Shown here: in pieces, positions 41,426 to 51,225 of the stretch
Numbering within the stretch: position 1 is the stretch's first letter
Layout: each line of letters opens with the position of its first letter
The notes under the pieces: generated by a model
What the model was told of the DNA's origin: nothing
Seen by the model: the letters and a program-made list of their open reading frames with translations, nothing else
The model's database searches: none
Position numbers and translations under genes: made by a program
NCBI GenBank assembly: GCA_027923505.1
Contig: BROI01000002.1
Location: 2,232,001 to 2,296,000, forward strand
DNA from: Mayamaea pseudoterrestris
Lineage: Eukaryota; Bacillariophyta; Bacillariophyceae; Sellaphorales; Sellaphoraceae
Direction: 5' to 3'
Length of the DNA stretch: 64,000 bases

Positions 41426-41779
41426 GTATGTAGGGCGCGAAAATATGAATCATGATGCAAGACATGCTCGTGCTCATGACAATCAGTCACAGCAACATGA
41501 GGGAGAGAATCAAACCATGGCTTTTTGTTCACTTCTGAAGCGGCAGTTACTGGTATAGAATTTGAAATTGTCACGTTTTGCTTGGAGACGAACGAACCTC
41601 GGCAGCTCGTCGTCACTCGTCACGTTTGCTGCAGCGTGAAGATATTATAGCGCGCAGCGTGAAGCATCACGTGAACGCACAATCAATTCACCCAGTTGAT
41701 TGCTACTGTTGCGTTGAAAGCGAGGGTGTCTGTTGTGTGCATCAGCTTCACGTAAACATTTGAGCACTTTGCAACCATC
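41426..41779. other. Intergenic
   Basis: Between two plus-strand genes. No motif or gene seen. Confidence 0.5.
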
Positions 41780-42562
41780 ATGACCAAGGCAAGATCTGAT
41801 GAACACGATATTCGTGAGGAACAAGAGATGGACGAAGACATTGCCAAGCATCGTCACGAAGCCGATCTGTGCTACTTGCAGGGCGTCATTGTCTTCTTTC
41901 TCGTCGTGTCGGCCATGCTGGTTCTTTACACCACGCTCAGTGATCCGCTCACGGATCAATCGATCAAGCTCAAAGTACCTGCCATGCAGCAGCAGCAAAT
42001 AATTTACGCGATTCAGGAGGAGCAGCCGGTGCGCATTGAGGGACTAGAGGTCGTGCAGATACATCCAGTCTTGGTTCAAGCTGGAGACGACTTGACGCGT
42101 AACACTTTACAGCATTTAAAAATGGCGGCACCAACGTTAAACGACTTGGCGCAAGACGCACAACGAAAAGATTTTGCCGCCAGTCCGCCACCAATCCTTG
42201 TCGACATGAACTCGTTTGCGGTGCAGCGCCAACCAGTGCGTCGTCGAACGCTTGCGCGCGAGGCAACAGGGAATGCGCAGAATCGCTCACGATTGGCTGA
42301 CCAACTATTTGTGGTGGCTGGTTACACCGTTGCTGTCATCTTTTTTGGAGTCATTCTTGTCAAGCTGACACTTGATGGTGGCGACTGGTTGGGAGACAGT
42401 CGGCAATGTACAGTCAGCTGGTGGCAGCAGCAACGACAAGGGGAATGTAGTCATGGAACGTTGCCGGAGAGCCAGCGTTTGCTGAACAACGACTCATTTG
42501 GCTCGACGGATCCTGTTGCATCCGACTGGTCTGGTGACTTTTTTGATAAATATGATGTTTAA
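41780..42562 (+). CDS. Hypothetical protein with two membrane segments
   Basis: 260 residues in one exon, not recognised. An acidic 32-residue N-terminus leads to a hydrophobic helix (GVIVFFLVVSAMLVLYTTL). A hydrophilic middle of about 125 residues follows and then a second helix (FVVAGYTVAVIFFGVILVKL), with a Trp/Gln/Ser-rich tail. No signal peptide cleavage site. Topology with both ends in the cytosol is likely. Its 3' end converges on the amino-acid transporter gene within 150 bases. Confidence 0.65.
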   Translation: MTKARSDEHDIREEQEMDEDIAKHRHEADLCYLQGVIVFFLVVSAMLVLYTTLSDPLTDQSIKLKVPAMQQQQIIYAIQEEQPVRIEGLEVVQIHPVLVQAGDDLTRNTLQHLKMAAPTLNDLAQDAQRKDFAASPPPILVDMNSFAVQRQPVRRRTLAREATGNAQNRSRLADQLFVVAGYTVAVIFFGVILVKLTLDGGDWLGDSRQCTVSWWQQQRQGECSHGTLPESQRLLNNDSFGSTDPVASDWSGDFFDKYDV

Positions 42563-42710
42563 CAAATTAAGCCAACGTTTCTCAGTCGCTATTTATCCGT
42601 ATGATTATAGGCTGTACAAGCCACGCGGCCATTGCAATACAAGCCTGCAAGCAATCGTTGCTTGCGTCGCTAATGTACGCCACCGGTCAGTCAAAGATTA
42701 GTGCAGTATT

Positions 42711-44519
42711 TCACTCACCGACAGCCATGTCTAGCGCCATGCCTGCCCAATCAATATTCCAAGACGACTCATTCAAGTAGGCTTCCGATTGCAAATACTC
42801 GTCCAGGTCTCCCGTAGACGCAATTTCGCCTCCAATCGCCAGAAAGACCGCCATGACTGTCAAGTAAAACAGGCAATACAGCGCATTGATTTGCGAGTTG
42901 CGCGAAAGCCACAGCTTGTTTCCGTAGACTCGCAAGGCGCCGACTCGATCCGTCGTGGTCAACACCACGAGTGCCAGAAACAATGGCAGCAGAAACGCCA
43001 CGGCGCTCGTCAGAAACGTTCCGCCCCACTGGAGCAACTCCCCGACGGCATCGCCTTGATACAAGACCCATGCCACACTCCATGGAATCCAAACCACGAG
43101 TAAATTAGCAGTACGCTCGCTGCAAAGACCAGAGTGTGTCAAGTTGTATCGCGCCAAGACGCAAAACAGTGGAATGTCCAGTCCAATGATAAAAAAGCTA
43201 AACAAGCTACCTGCGACTGCCATGCTTGATCCAAAGGTTCCAGCCACCATGGGCGACAGCATGTTGACATTGGCGTTTGGAATCGCCACGGCGGCCAGCG
43301 CACCGACACTTATATAGAGTACTGTCGAAATGAGCGTCGCGCCGCCTACAACCTTGTGGACCTGCACGTGACGCTTCTTTTCGTGCAGCCACGCCGGTAG
43401 TGCCAACACCAAGGTAAAGTTGAACAATATGACGCCAATCATGTTGGTATACGTGGATCCAAAGAGTGGCGCATTGTGCGTCAATATGCTGGCCGTCGAG
43501 TAGTATCGAGGCTTATGAAGTGAGTGATCGTAGTGTGAGGCATTCAAGGCAAGTTCGTACTGCGCGTCTGCCCGCGCCACTTGCTGCCACGACACCATGG
43601 CGAATTGTATGCAAAAGAATAGACATAGTGTCATGGTAAGTAAGAATCCTCCAATCTGCCAATTGGTGTTTTCCTTCAAGTCCATCAAGCAAATGGGCAG
43701 AAACACAATGGCTGTGATAATGTAGCCAGCTGTCAGCAGCAGACTGCTGGATGTTTCAGATGAGCTTGCAAAGGGATCACAAAGCCTCTGCTTGACTTGT
43801 CGTCTCGTGCATGGTCTCGGATGCGCCCATTCAACAAGTATTGGTAAAGGCGACGAAGAAGAAATGAAGGTTGTAGTTTCGTTCAACTGTTGAAAGTCAT
43901 TGTATTGCTGACGGTCGCTCCAAAGTGCAGTACTCATTATATTCCCAACATCTATTGCAACGCTTCCCATGGGCAAATGCAATCCAAGAACCGAGTCAAC
44001 GACTTGCGCCGTATCCACCATGGCGGCCGTATTGAGGCACACGGCCGTCATGAAAAACAATATTTGCGTCAACTTGTAGAATCGCGCGCCTAGGAACATT
44101 TGAAAGGCATCGGAAAACTCGACGCATCTGCTAAAACTCTTGTTGTTGGGAATGCAGCTAACGACATTGGCCATGTGTAGACTGCAGAGCGCCGATAGTA
44201 CTGCGACCAAGCAGAGGCAAATGGTCGTTGGAACGAGGCCAGACTCTTGGTACTGGAAGGGAAGCTGCAACACGGCGGGACCGGCGAGGGAATTGACGGC
44301 AATCGCAACACTTCCCAAGTAGCCAATTTTGGACGAGTCGTCGTGAGTATGATCGTGGTCGTCGTCGTCGTCGTCGTCATGGTGATGCTTGATGGCTACT
44401 TGACTTTCGTCTTGATGATGATTGTAATGACGAGGAAGGAGAAAGGTTGATTCGTCAGTGTTGCTATAATTGTTATTGGTCCTTTCATCGCCATTTACTA
44501 CAACAGCAGCGGCAGTCAT
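42711..44519 (-). CDS. Amino-acid transporter, AAAP/SLC38-like
   Basis: 602 residues as read in one exon. About eleven hydrophobic helices start with KIGYLGSVAIAVNSLAGPAV and LQLPFQYQESGL, the first-helix motif of the amino acid/auxin permease family. Later helices include NMIGVILFNFTLVLALPAWL and SFFIIGLDIPLFCVLARYNL. The cytosolic N-terminus has an Asp/His cluster (KHHHDDDDDDDHDHTHDD) that could bind metal ions. A long loop after helix 5 contains cysteines and probable glycosylation sites. The 3' end is ambiguous: G/GTGAGTG at 42713-42718 could be a donor spliced to an exon at 42589-42644, replacing the last residues by about 18 others. The substrate is not predicted. Confidence 0.83.
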   Translation of the reverse strand: MTAAAVVVNGDERTNNNYSNTDESTFLLPRHYNHHQDESQVAIKHHHDDDDDDDHDHTHDDSSKIGYLGSVAIAVNSLAGPAVLQLPFQYQESGLVPTTICLCLVAVLSALCSLHMANVVSCIPNNKSFSRCVEFSDAFQMFLGARFYKLTQILFFMTAVCLNTAAMVDTAQVVDSVLGLHLPMGSVAIDVGNIMSTALWSDRQQYNDFQQLNETTTFISSSSPLPILVEWAHPRPCTRRQVKQRLCDPFASSSETSSSLLLTAGYIITAIVFLPICLMDLKENTNWQIGGFLLTMTLCLFFCIQFAMVSWQQVARADAQYELALNASHYDHSLHKPRYYSTASILTHNAPLFGSTYTNMIGVILFNFTLVLALPAWLHEKKRHVQVHKVVGGATLISTVLYISVGALAAVAIPNANVNMLSPMVAGTFGSSMAVAGSLFSFFIIGLDIPLFCVLARYNLTHSGLCSERTANLLVVWIPWSVAWVLYQGDAVGELLQWGGTFLTSAVAFLLPLFLALVVLTTTDRVGALRVYGNKLWLSRNSQINALYCLFYLTVMAVFLAIGGEIASTGDLDEYLQSEAYLNESSWNIDWAGMALDMAVGE

Positions 44520-45235
44520 GGTTTCGTAGAGCTTCAGGATCTGTTGCAGCGGTAGTCGTGATACGAGTGGCTGCTATTCCTACTTGCGCATCATGATGGT
44601 TGTTGCGACTGTTGTCGAGTCGACTTGTGAAATCAGCGGCGACGAGCCCAAGGTGAACCTTTGCAGATTCGCCGATGACAAAGCTTTTCACTCGTGCATT
44701 TGGGTTATGGGGCTACTTTAGCTATCATATTACTGCATCCAAGAATATTCGACGAATCGCAGTAGCTCGTGCTGTATCATCTACAAAAAAGAATGAAACA
44801 GCAGCAGCAGCAACGATGCAAGGACCATTGATTGCACCAGGCCTAAAATACATTTGAAATGTGCCATTGGTTTTCCTTAGCCTTTTTCTTGCACATCAAA
44901 TTTTATCATCACTTCCAATAGGCTTGAGCAATTGATAAGTATAAGACTCGTGAGGCAATTAAAGTACGATATCGTCTCTGTTGCGTTTATCGCTATTATC
45001 GTAGGCAGCAGCCAAGCCTCAAGCGAACGCCTTCAACATTATTGAATGATATTGCCGATGCAACAGCTGGGAACTCGCAGTCACTGGACAAATAAATAAT
45101 AATGCACGCAGACGCAGCTATAGAATACCGCGAGAAGACCAAACAAGTTACAAATAGAATTGCGCTTAGCATTTTATCAATTTACACTACTAATGTATCC
45201 ACATTTACCAATTCCCTCGAAATTATTTACCCTTC
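44520..45235. other. Intergenic, no gene seen
   Basis: It holds the promoter of the amino-acid transporter and the 3' UTR of the sugar transporter. The downstream half is AT-rich. No RNA gene or repeat recognised. Confidence 0.5.
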
Positions 45236-47068
45236 TTAGTAACGCTTGAGCTTTGGCTTGTGGTTGGCATAGGCCTCGTCAATCTCAATGATTGTCTTTT
45301 CCGCCGTCTCAACCTGGAAGAAGTAAACCATGACTGTTCCAAGAATAATGGTGCCCGAAAAGAAGGCAAAGCATCCGGTAAGACTAGCGGTAGACGCCAG
45401 CGGAAAGATTGCTCCAATCGCGGTGGTCATTGCCCAATTCGTCATTGTGGTGATACCCGTGGACTTTCCGCGTGAGCGGACGGGGAACATTTCGGCGCAG
45501 ACTGTCCATACGACTGGACCCCACGAGTAGGCGAAACCAACAATGTAGACGGCCGCGCAGGCAACGACGGCGTAGCCAATCTTGGTCGTCTGGGCCACGG
45601 ACGACAGAATGGAGCATGCAATGAGCGACACACACATGACGACACCACCGGATAGGAGGAGTTTCACGCGGCCCGCCTTCTCGACGGTTGCAATAGTGAG
45701 GAACGTCGACAAAAAGTTGATGATGTTGAGAATAAACGTTCCAATGATCGACTGCCTAAATGTGTTAGAATGTAGGGGTTAGTCGAAGATGAGCAATATA
45801 ATCAGACTCAAGCCCTCGAGCCACGATGCACAATCCTTTGTTTCATTATCGCGGACATGATAGTAAGACCCGTAACAGCATCCTTCAAAACTTACCTTGT
45901 CCCAAAGAAAGTTGCCAGAATTGTGGGCGCATAGAACATGATGGCATTGATTCCTGATAGTTGCTGAATTCCCTGCAACCCAACTCCAAGCAAAAGGCGG
46001 TAGCGCTGCTTGTTCTTGGCCGCAAAGACTTCTCGCCAATCGGCAACGCCCATCTCCTTCTCCTCCTGACATTCTCGCGCCAGTTCTCTCATTTCAGTTT
46101 CAATCTCGTCGTCGAAACGAATTTTCTTCATGGCAACGCGAGCCTTTTCGTCCATGCCATGTCCAGTCAAGAAGCGAGGAGACTCTGGCATAAAGAGGAG
46201 CGCAAAGCAAAGAATGACCGCAAACAGAATATTGCCACCATATGAGATGCGCCAACCTTGATCCCATCGTTCCAAGCCCAAGTTCGCGGCTGACGCCACG
46301 AGAATTCCCGTGGTAATGGCCAGCTGCCAAAGCGTCGACAGCTGCCCGCGAACGTGCTCCGGTGCAAGCTCGGCAATGTAAACGGGAGAGCACATGGAGA
46401 GACCTCCAATGCCAAAGCCCGCGATGACGCGGGCAACCCACATCATGGTCATAGTTACAGCACCAGCTTGCAAAGCGGCTCCCAGTGTGAACATGATGGA
46501 AGCCACCAGCAAACAGGGACGACGGCCAAACTTGTCGGCGACCCATGGGGCGGAAATGGCGCCAATCGTCGCGCCTAATCCAAACATGCCGTTGATCATG
46601 CCTTGATCGCGATCAATCTCGCGTTGCGTAGCTGGTACACAACTAGTGTCGGACGGATCGCAGTCCCATCCAAAATGGACCTGTGTAAAATGAATCCAGA
46701 TTGGTAATTACGTGTCAGCTAATGGCGCTGCATCAATATTCAACAAGAGTGTCAACACACACTTGATCACTTACGCGGAATCCTTTCATGAGAAACGTCG
46801 CGCCAGCGCCAGCAATGTCGTAGCCAAAGATCAATCCTCCGAGCGCGGCACAAACGGCCACCAAGACGATGAATTTCTTCGTCCTGCGCGGGCGATCCGC
46901 GTAGATCGCCGCCTTTTGCGCCTCCATCTCGTCCGCCGTCATGGTTTCGTTGTGCGACGAGTGATCGGTGTCGCTGCTTGTCTTTTCATGCGCGGCGGGA
47001 GAAACCACTGCATTGTCCTCCGTGGGTGCCTCATAGGCGGCGGCGTCTTCGGGATTGGAAGTCATCAT
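45236..47068 (-). CDS. Sugar transporter, MFS sugar-porter family
   Basis: Proton-coupled or facilitated hexose transport is the family role. Exons 46775-47068, 45896-46680 and 45236-45755 (introns 94 and 140 bases) join in frame to 532 residues with twelve helices. Signature elements are GGLIFGYDIAGAGA in helix 1, DKFGRRPCLL after helix 2, MPESPRFL after helix 6, QGIQQLSGINAIMFYAPTI in helix 7 and EMFPVRSRGKSTGI after helix 10. All are well preserved, so the protein looks functional. The acidic N-terminus lacks a transit peptide, pointing to the plasma membrane or vacuole. The first loop has extra cysteines (WDCDPSDTSCVP). The start at 47068 is one of two adjacent ATGs. Confidence 0.95.
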
Positions 47069-48110
47069 GATGGTTGTAGTTTTGTTGGTTAAGAACACCG
47101 GATATCGGTAGATTGATGGCAATCAAACAGAGAGCTTTCGAAATGGATTTTGTGAGTGAAGCGAAGGCGAGTTGACGGCGAAATGGTGATGACTCGTTGA
47201 TCGGCACAGGCTGTTCTTTTCTGTTCCGCCGCGGCAGACTCGGAAGGCAAGAGTGGCACTTTCATGTCAAAAACAACGCGATAGTTGCTCCGTGAACCTA
47301 TCTCTCCATAAAGAACGACGTCAAAGTGTGACATTTTCATTATGCCCGGATCTCGGAATAGTTTCACTATATAAGCCCAAAATTGCATGCAAACTGCTTC
47401 TTGACACCTGTTGCAGTTTGGCCTTCGAGCGGTCGTATCGAAGGTTGTTTGAATGCTTTTGCTCTGGCGTCGGGGACAATAAAGAAGCAAGCAAACTGCA
47501 TACAGCTTGATGTAATTCAGGGCCGGCAGTGACAGCAATTGCGAGCTTTGCGCCATCGCAAGCGCGTAAACTGTCGTGAGAACGGTAAATTGTTGGTTGG
47601 CAGGAGCAACTGAAGCTTGTCGCTGGCAGATTTCAGCTTCGCTTTCATAGCTTTGGCACAAGTTGAAAAATGGCTCTATCATACGGGTACTGTAGTATAC
47701 ATCAGGTGCGGGCATGCTGGCAGAAGTCATATAAAACAACACTGGTTAGATGATGTCGCATCGCGACAGCGCTTCGCACTTTTGCCGCATCACCTCCCGC
47801 CTCGGTTGCAAGCACAACCAAGAAGCCCTTGCCGCAAACCCAACCGTCTATGCTAGACAGCACTCAACCAGACATTGTTGCTTCGATTGCTCGCAGGCGA
47901 AGGTGTAAACTGCGGTAGTGAGCTTCCACACTACCGGTACGACTATCGGTACGATTGTTAGTACCGGTCCGATACTCAATTAACGCACTGTCACGCGAAG
48001 AGTACCCCACCCATAATCGCGCGCGAATGACCATGATACGGGGCACTGCATCACCCTCCCGAATTGAACCCGCCATCTTTCAAATCCAACCAATTCAGCA
48101 GCATGCCACC
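47069..48110. other. Long divergent promoter with motif cluster
   Basis: About 1 kb between the sugar transporter and the TPT-family gene. A 217-residue minus-strand frame at 47089-47742 lies here without any recognisable domain. The notable content is the motif cluster at 47932-47975. Confidence 0.5.
47932..47975. promoter_or_regulatory. Cluster of three GTACCGGTAC-like motifs
   Basis: Within 44 bases: TACCGGTACGA at 47932, TATCGGTACGA at 47944 and GTACCGGTCCGATAC at 47961. The first two are 12 bases apart, near one helical turn. This is the densest copy of the recurring intergenic motif, 135 bases before the TPT-family start codon. Confidence 0.5.
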
Positions 48111-49747
48111 ATGTGGAAGGCATGGTACCATGAGCACTGCACCTATCTGCCTGCCGTAAGTTGATAAAGTTGATTTCTTTGAGACGGATGCTTTGTTGCC
48201 GCCCAATTGCTGCATGTTCCTACCTTCGATGTGACTGTCACACGCTCGTCGACTATCGTATGTTCGTTCATGCTCGAGAGGAGATTCTCAGCTTTTATTC
48301 ATCTTTCTCACGTTTGCTTCCTTGCAGATGGCTGGCTGGTTTATATTTTCTGCTTTACTGAGCGCCTACAACAAGGTAAGCAACGACAAACACATGATGC
48401 TCATCCATCTACATCGACCTTACTGTCAACGGCAGAGAACAATTGGGCTTTGTATGCCTTTTCCTGTTTCTCTTGAGAGCAGCAAAACATAATGCCTGAG
48501 ATAGAGACTTTACCATTTACGCTTATCGCTCTGACAACCCCTCATCTCATATTTGATTCATTGCGCAGACCGTCTTTGGAAACGGACATTTGGCATTTCC
48601 TTGTCCCTTGCTGCTTACATCAATACACTTTGGAACGCAATGGTTCGTCAGTTGGCTGTTTGGTCGCATGGATGCTTACTATCACGCCAACGCAGCAACT
48701 AGCCTCGGCATTGATCGCATTGCGGAAATGTCTTGGCGTGACTGGTGGACGATTAGTGTACCATGCGGCTTGGTGACGAGCGGCGACATTGGGCTATCGA
48801 ATTTGAGTCTCGTGACAATCAGCATTACCTTTTACACCATGGTCAAGAGTTCGGCTCCCATATTTGTCCTGATATGGGCCTATATTTTTGGAATTGAACG
48901 CATCACGTGTACCTTGATACTTGTGGTGGCCATTATTGCGGCGGGCGAGTTTTTGACAGTGGCTGGTGAAGTGAATTTTGAACTTGTTGGTTTCTTGCTT
49001 TGCTTGTCGGCAAGTATGTTGAGTGGCATGCGATGGACGCTGGTGCAGCTGAAACTGCAAACCTTGGACCCGCCGCTCAAGACGACCTTGGCGACGATGC
49101 GGCTACTGTCGCCCAGCATGTTTTGGTCCATGGTGGTGCTCAGCATGATTGTGGAACGACCGTGGAACAAGTTTGACGGGTGGACGGGCGATCAAATGCT
49201 GTACATTATGGGGCTTGGGTTTTCGGGCGCGCTCATTGCCATTGCCATGATACTTTGTGAGTTTCATCTCATCATGCACTCGTCGGCTGTCATTCTCATG
49301 CTTGGAGGCGTGATTAAGGAGCTTATTACAATCATTGTTGGAGTCTTCTATTTTGATGATCAGCTGAATCGCATAAACATTGCCGGTTGCTTTGTGGTCT
49401 TTCTCGGAGTCATTTTTTACAAAGTGACGCACTATATGGAGAAGAAGGCAAAGGAGGATGCCTTGCGAAAGCGATCAGCCAGTGAGAGTGACTTGTTTGC
49501 AACATACACGAAAGTCGCCTCGTTGGAAAGCGACAACGAAGTGACTTTGAATGGTCGAACAGAAGATGAGACTGATGTTTTGCGACGAAATCGAGGAGAG
49601 GTAGCAGCATTGACCTCTCTCGAGTTGCGTGGCTCGAGCAGGGAACATTCGGGTGAGCGACCGCGCATGTCGCCGAGGGTGTCTCCGACGACTTCTGGCC
49701 AACAGAACGGCCAGCAAGTGGCTTTGGAATTGGAACCAATAATATGA
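48111..49747 (+). CDS. Triose-phosphate/nucleotide-sugar translocator family (SLC35C2-like)
   Basis: Drug/metabolite transporter superfamily, probably an ER-Golgi antiporter for a nucleotide sugar or similar solute. Three exons: 48111-48155 (45 bases), 48328-48375 (48 bases) and 48569-49747, giving 423 residues. The two short exons encode the first helix, ending LLSAYNK, and exon 3 continues TVFGNGHLAFPCPLLLTSIH, the family's standard opening. Later motifs are SLVTISITFYTMVKSSAPIF and VGFLLCLSASMLSGMRWTL, and the ending IAGCFVVFLGVIFYKVTHY. The Ser/Arg-rich C-terminal tail of about 100 residues is unusual. Lack of a transit peptide argues against a plastid location. An in-frame ATG at 48027 could extend exon 1. 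Confidence 0.85.
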
Positions 49748-49913
49748 CGAGCGACCGGAATGCTAAAGCTAACTGTACACATATAGACGACATTAATAGA
49801 GACGTAACTTTTGTTGGTCGTTGCGAGAATTTCTATCCGCGGAAATACCTAAATGATCATCAGGTATACTCATCTGTAACGTCGCTCAATTCACTGCCAA
49901 ACACCTATTCACT

Positions 49914-51041
49914 TTAATACTTTGGCTTAAAGTTCATGCGCTCCACCAGTTTCTCAACAATATCACTCGGTCGCATGCTCTGCGTGAAGCAATCGGCAAG
50001 ATCGCCGGTATCGTCGTGACAGTAAATGACAATGGAATGATCCACCAAGTAGTCTCCATCGTCTCCTTCCTCCGCCTTGCTAATGTAGACTCGATACTTT
50101 TTTGCCATTTGCTGCACCTGCGTGGGTGCGCCCGTCAAAAAGACAAACGATGGATGAAAGTCCTTGGCGTACGCCTTCAGAGCCGACAGTGAGTCGCGCG
50201 CCGGATCGACCGACACAAAGACGGGGACCACCTTGTCACGCAGTTCCGGATAATCCTTGGCAAGCATGTCCATGACGCGGCCCATCTTCATCATTTCGGA
50301 TGGACAAATATCGGGACAGCGAGCGAATCCAAAGTAGAGCAAGAGCCACTTGCCTTGAAACTGCTTGTCCGTGACGAGGTTGCCGTCCAAATCAACCAAG
50401 GACCAGGGACCTCCAATGGCTGGCTTACCGGCTGTGAATGGATATGGTAAGAAAGTAGCGCATGCGTGAGTCATCAATATTCACTAACAGAAGCGTCCAT
50501 GGTGCCTTAGTCCCTTATAAAAACTTGACATATGATACACACGAAACACCACACACACACACTCACGCGCTCCAAACCCATCATCTCGCGGAAACCATCC
50601 CATGTTTGTCTTGACGAAGGTTCGTTTCGCCAAATAGTCGGGACGGGGCGTCCATCCATGATCAGACTCACTCGAAACAATCTTGCCCATGGCTTCCTCC
50701 AGGCGCCGCTCTCGCTCAATGCGATAATAGGAAACAGCCGACAGTGCCGCCACTCCCACCAGAAAGAGAGACGGCCACGAGACGGGACCGCGATCGCGAA
50801 TGCGCTGGTATAGTTCATTTTCGGCGCGGCGCTGGGCGCCCGTGCCAGCGTAGGTTGGAGCAGATGCAGTGTTTGTGGTGCTGCTGCTGGTAGTCGCGCC
50901 TTCTTTGCTCGTGCTTTGTAGCCGCCTTGTGCGAGACACGTTTACGCTCATTCGACTAGTATTTGGCAAAGATCTTGGTAGAGTACATGATCCTCGAATT
51001 AGTCGGCCTGTTGTTGCCGCAGCAAGCGAAAGGGACGCCAT
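49914..51041 (-). CDS. SCO1: SCO1/SenC-type mitochondrial copper chaperone
   Basis: Delivers copper to the CuA site of cytochrome c oxidase subunit 2 in the intermembrane space. Exons 50567-51041 and 49914-50431 (135-base intron) give 330 residues. The N-terminus is a basic, Ser-rich presequence (RTRRLQSTSKEG), then one membrane helix (SLFLVGVAALSAVSYY). The thioredoxin-like domain begins at GGPWSLVDLDGN; copper ligands C197 and C201 lie in FARCPDICPSE and the ligand His in YLVDHSIVIY. All three ligands are present. The linker between helix and domain (residues 125-160) is cut by the intron. Cytochrome c is encoded 4 kb away on the same strand, which may be chance. Confidence 0.95.
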
Positions 51042-51153
51042 GGTGAATGAATGAATGGAACGATTTTGACGAATGTGAATGAACGAGTCAGCGTGAGTCA
51101 CAGTGTGACCAGAGTATTCATTTTTTAAAGTATCTTATGGAATGTACACGTCA

Positions 51154-51161
51154 TATCGGTA
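51154..51161. promoter_or_regulatory. TATCGGTA motif in divergent promoter
   Basis: CATATCGGTACTAAA between SCO1 and the ABC transporter gene, whose start codons are at most 254 bases apart. Reverse complement of TACCGATA. Confidence 0.4.
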
Positions 51162-51225
51162 CTAAAAATATCACGGCGACCGTCCACATGGCAAACTTTT
51201 CGTTCGACGAAACGAGCGCTTATCA

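Noticed and set aside
47089-47742. A 217-residue minus-strand frame upstream of the sugar transporter
   Set aside because: It overlaps the expected promoter and 5' UTR, shows no domain or signal peptide, and has no splice link to the transporter.
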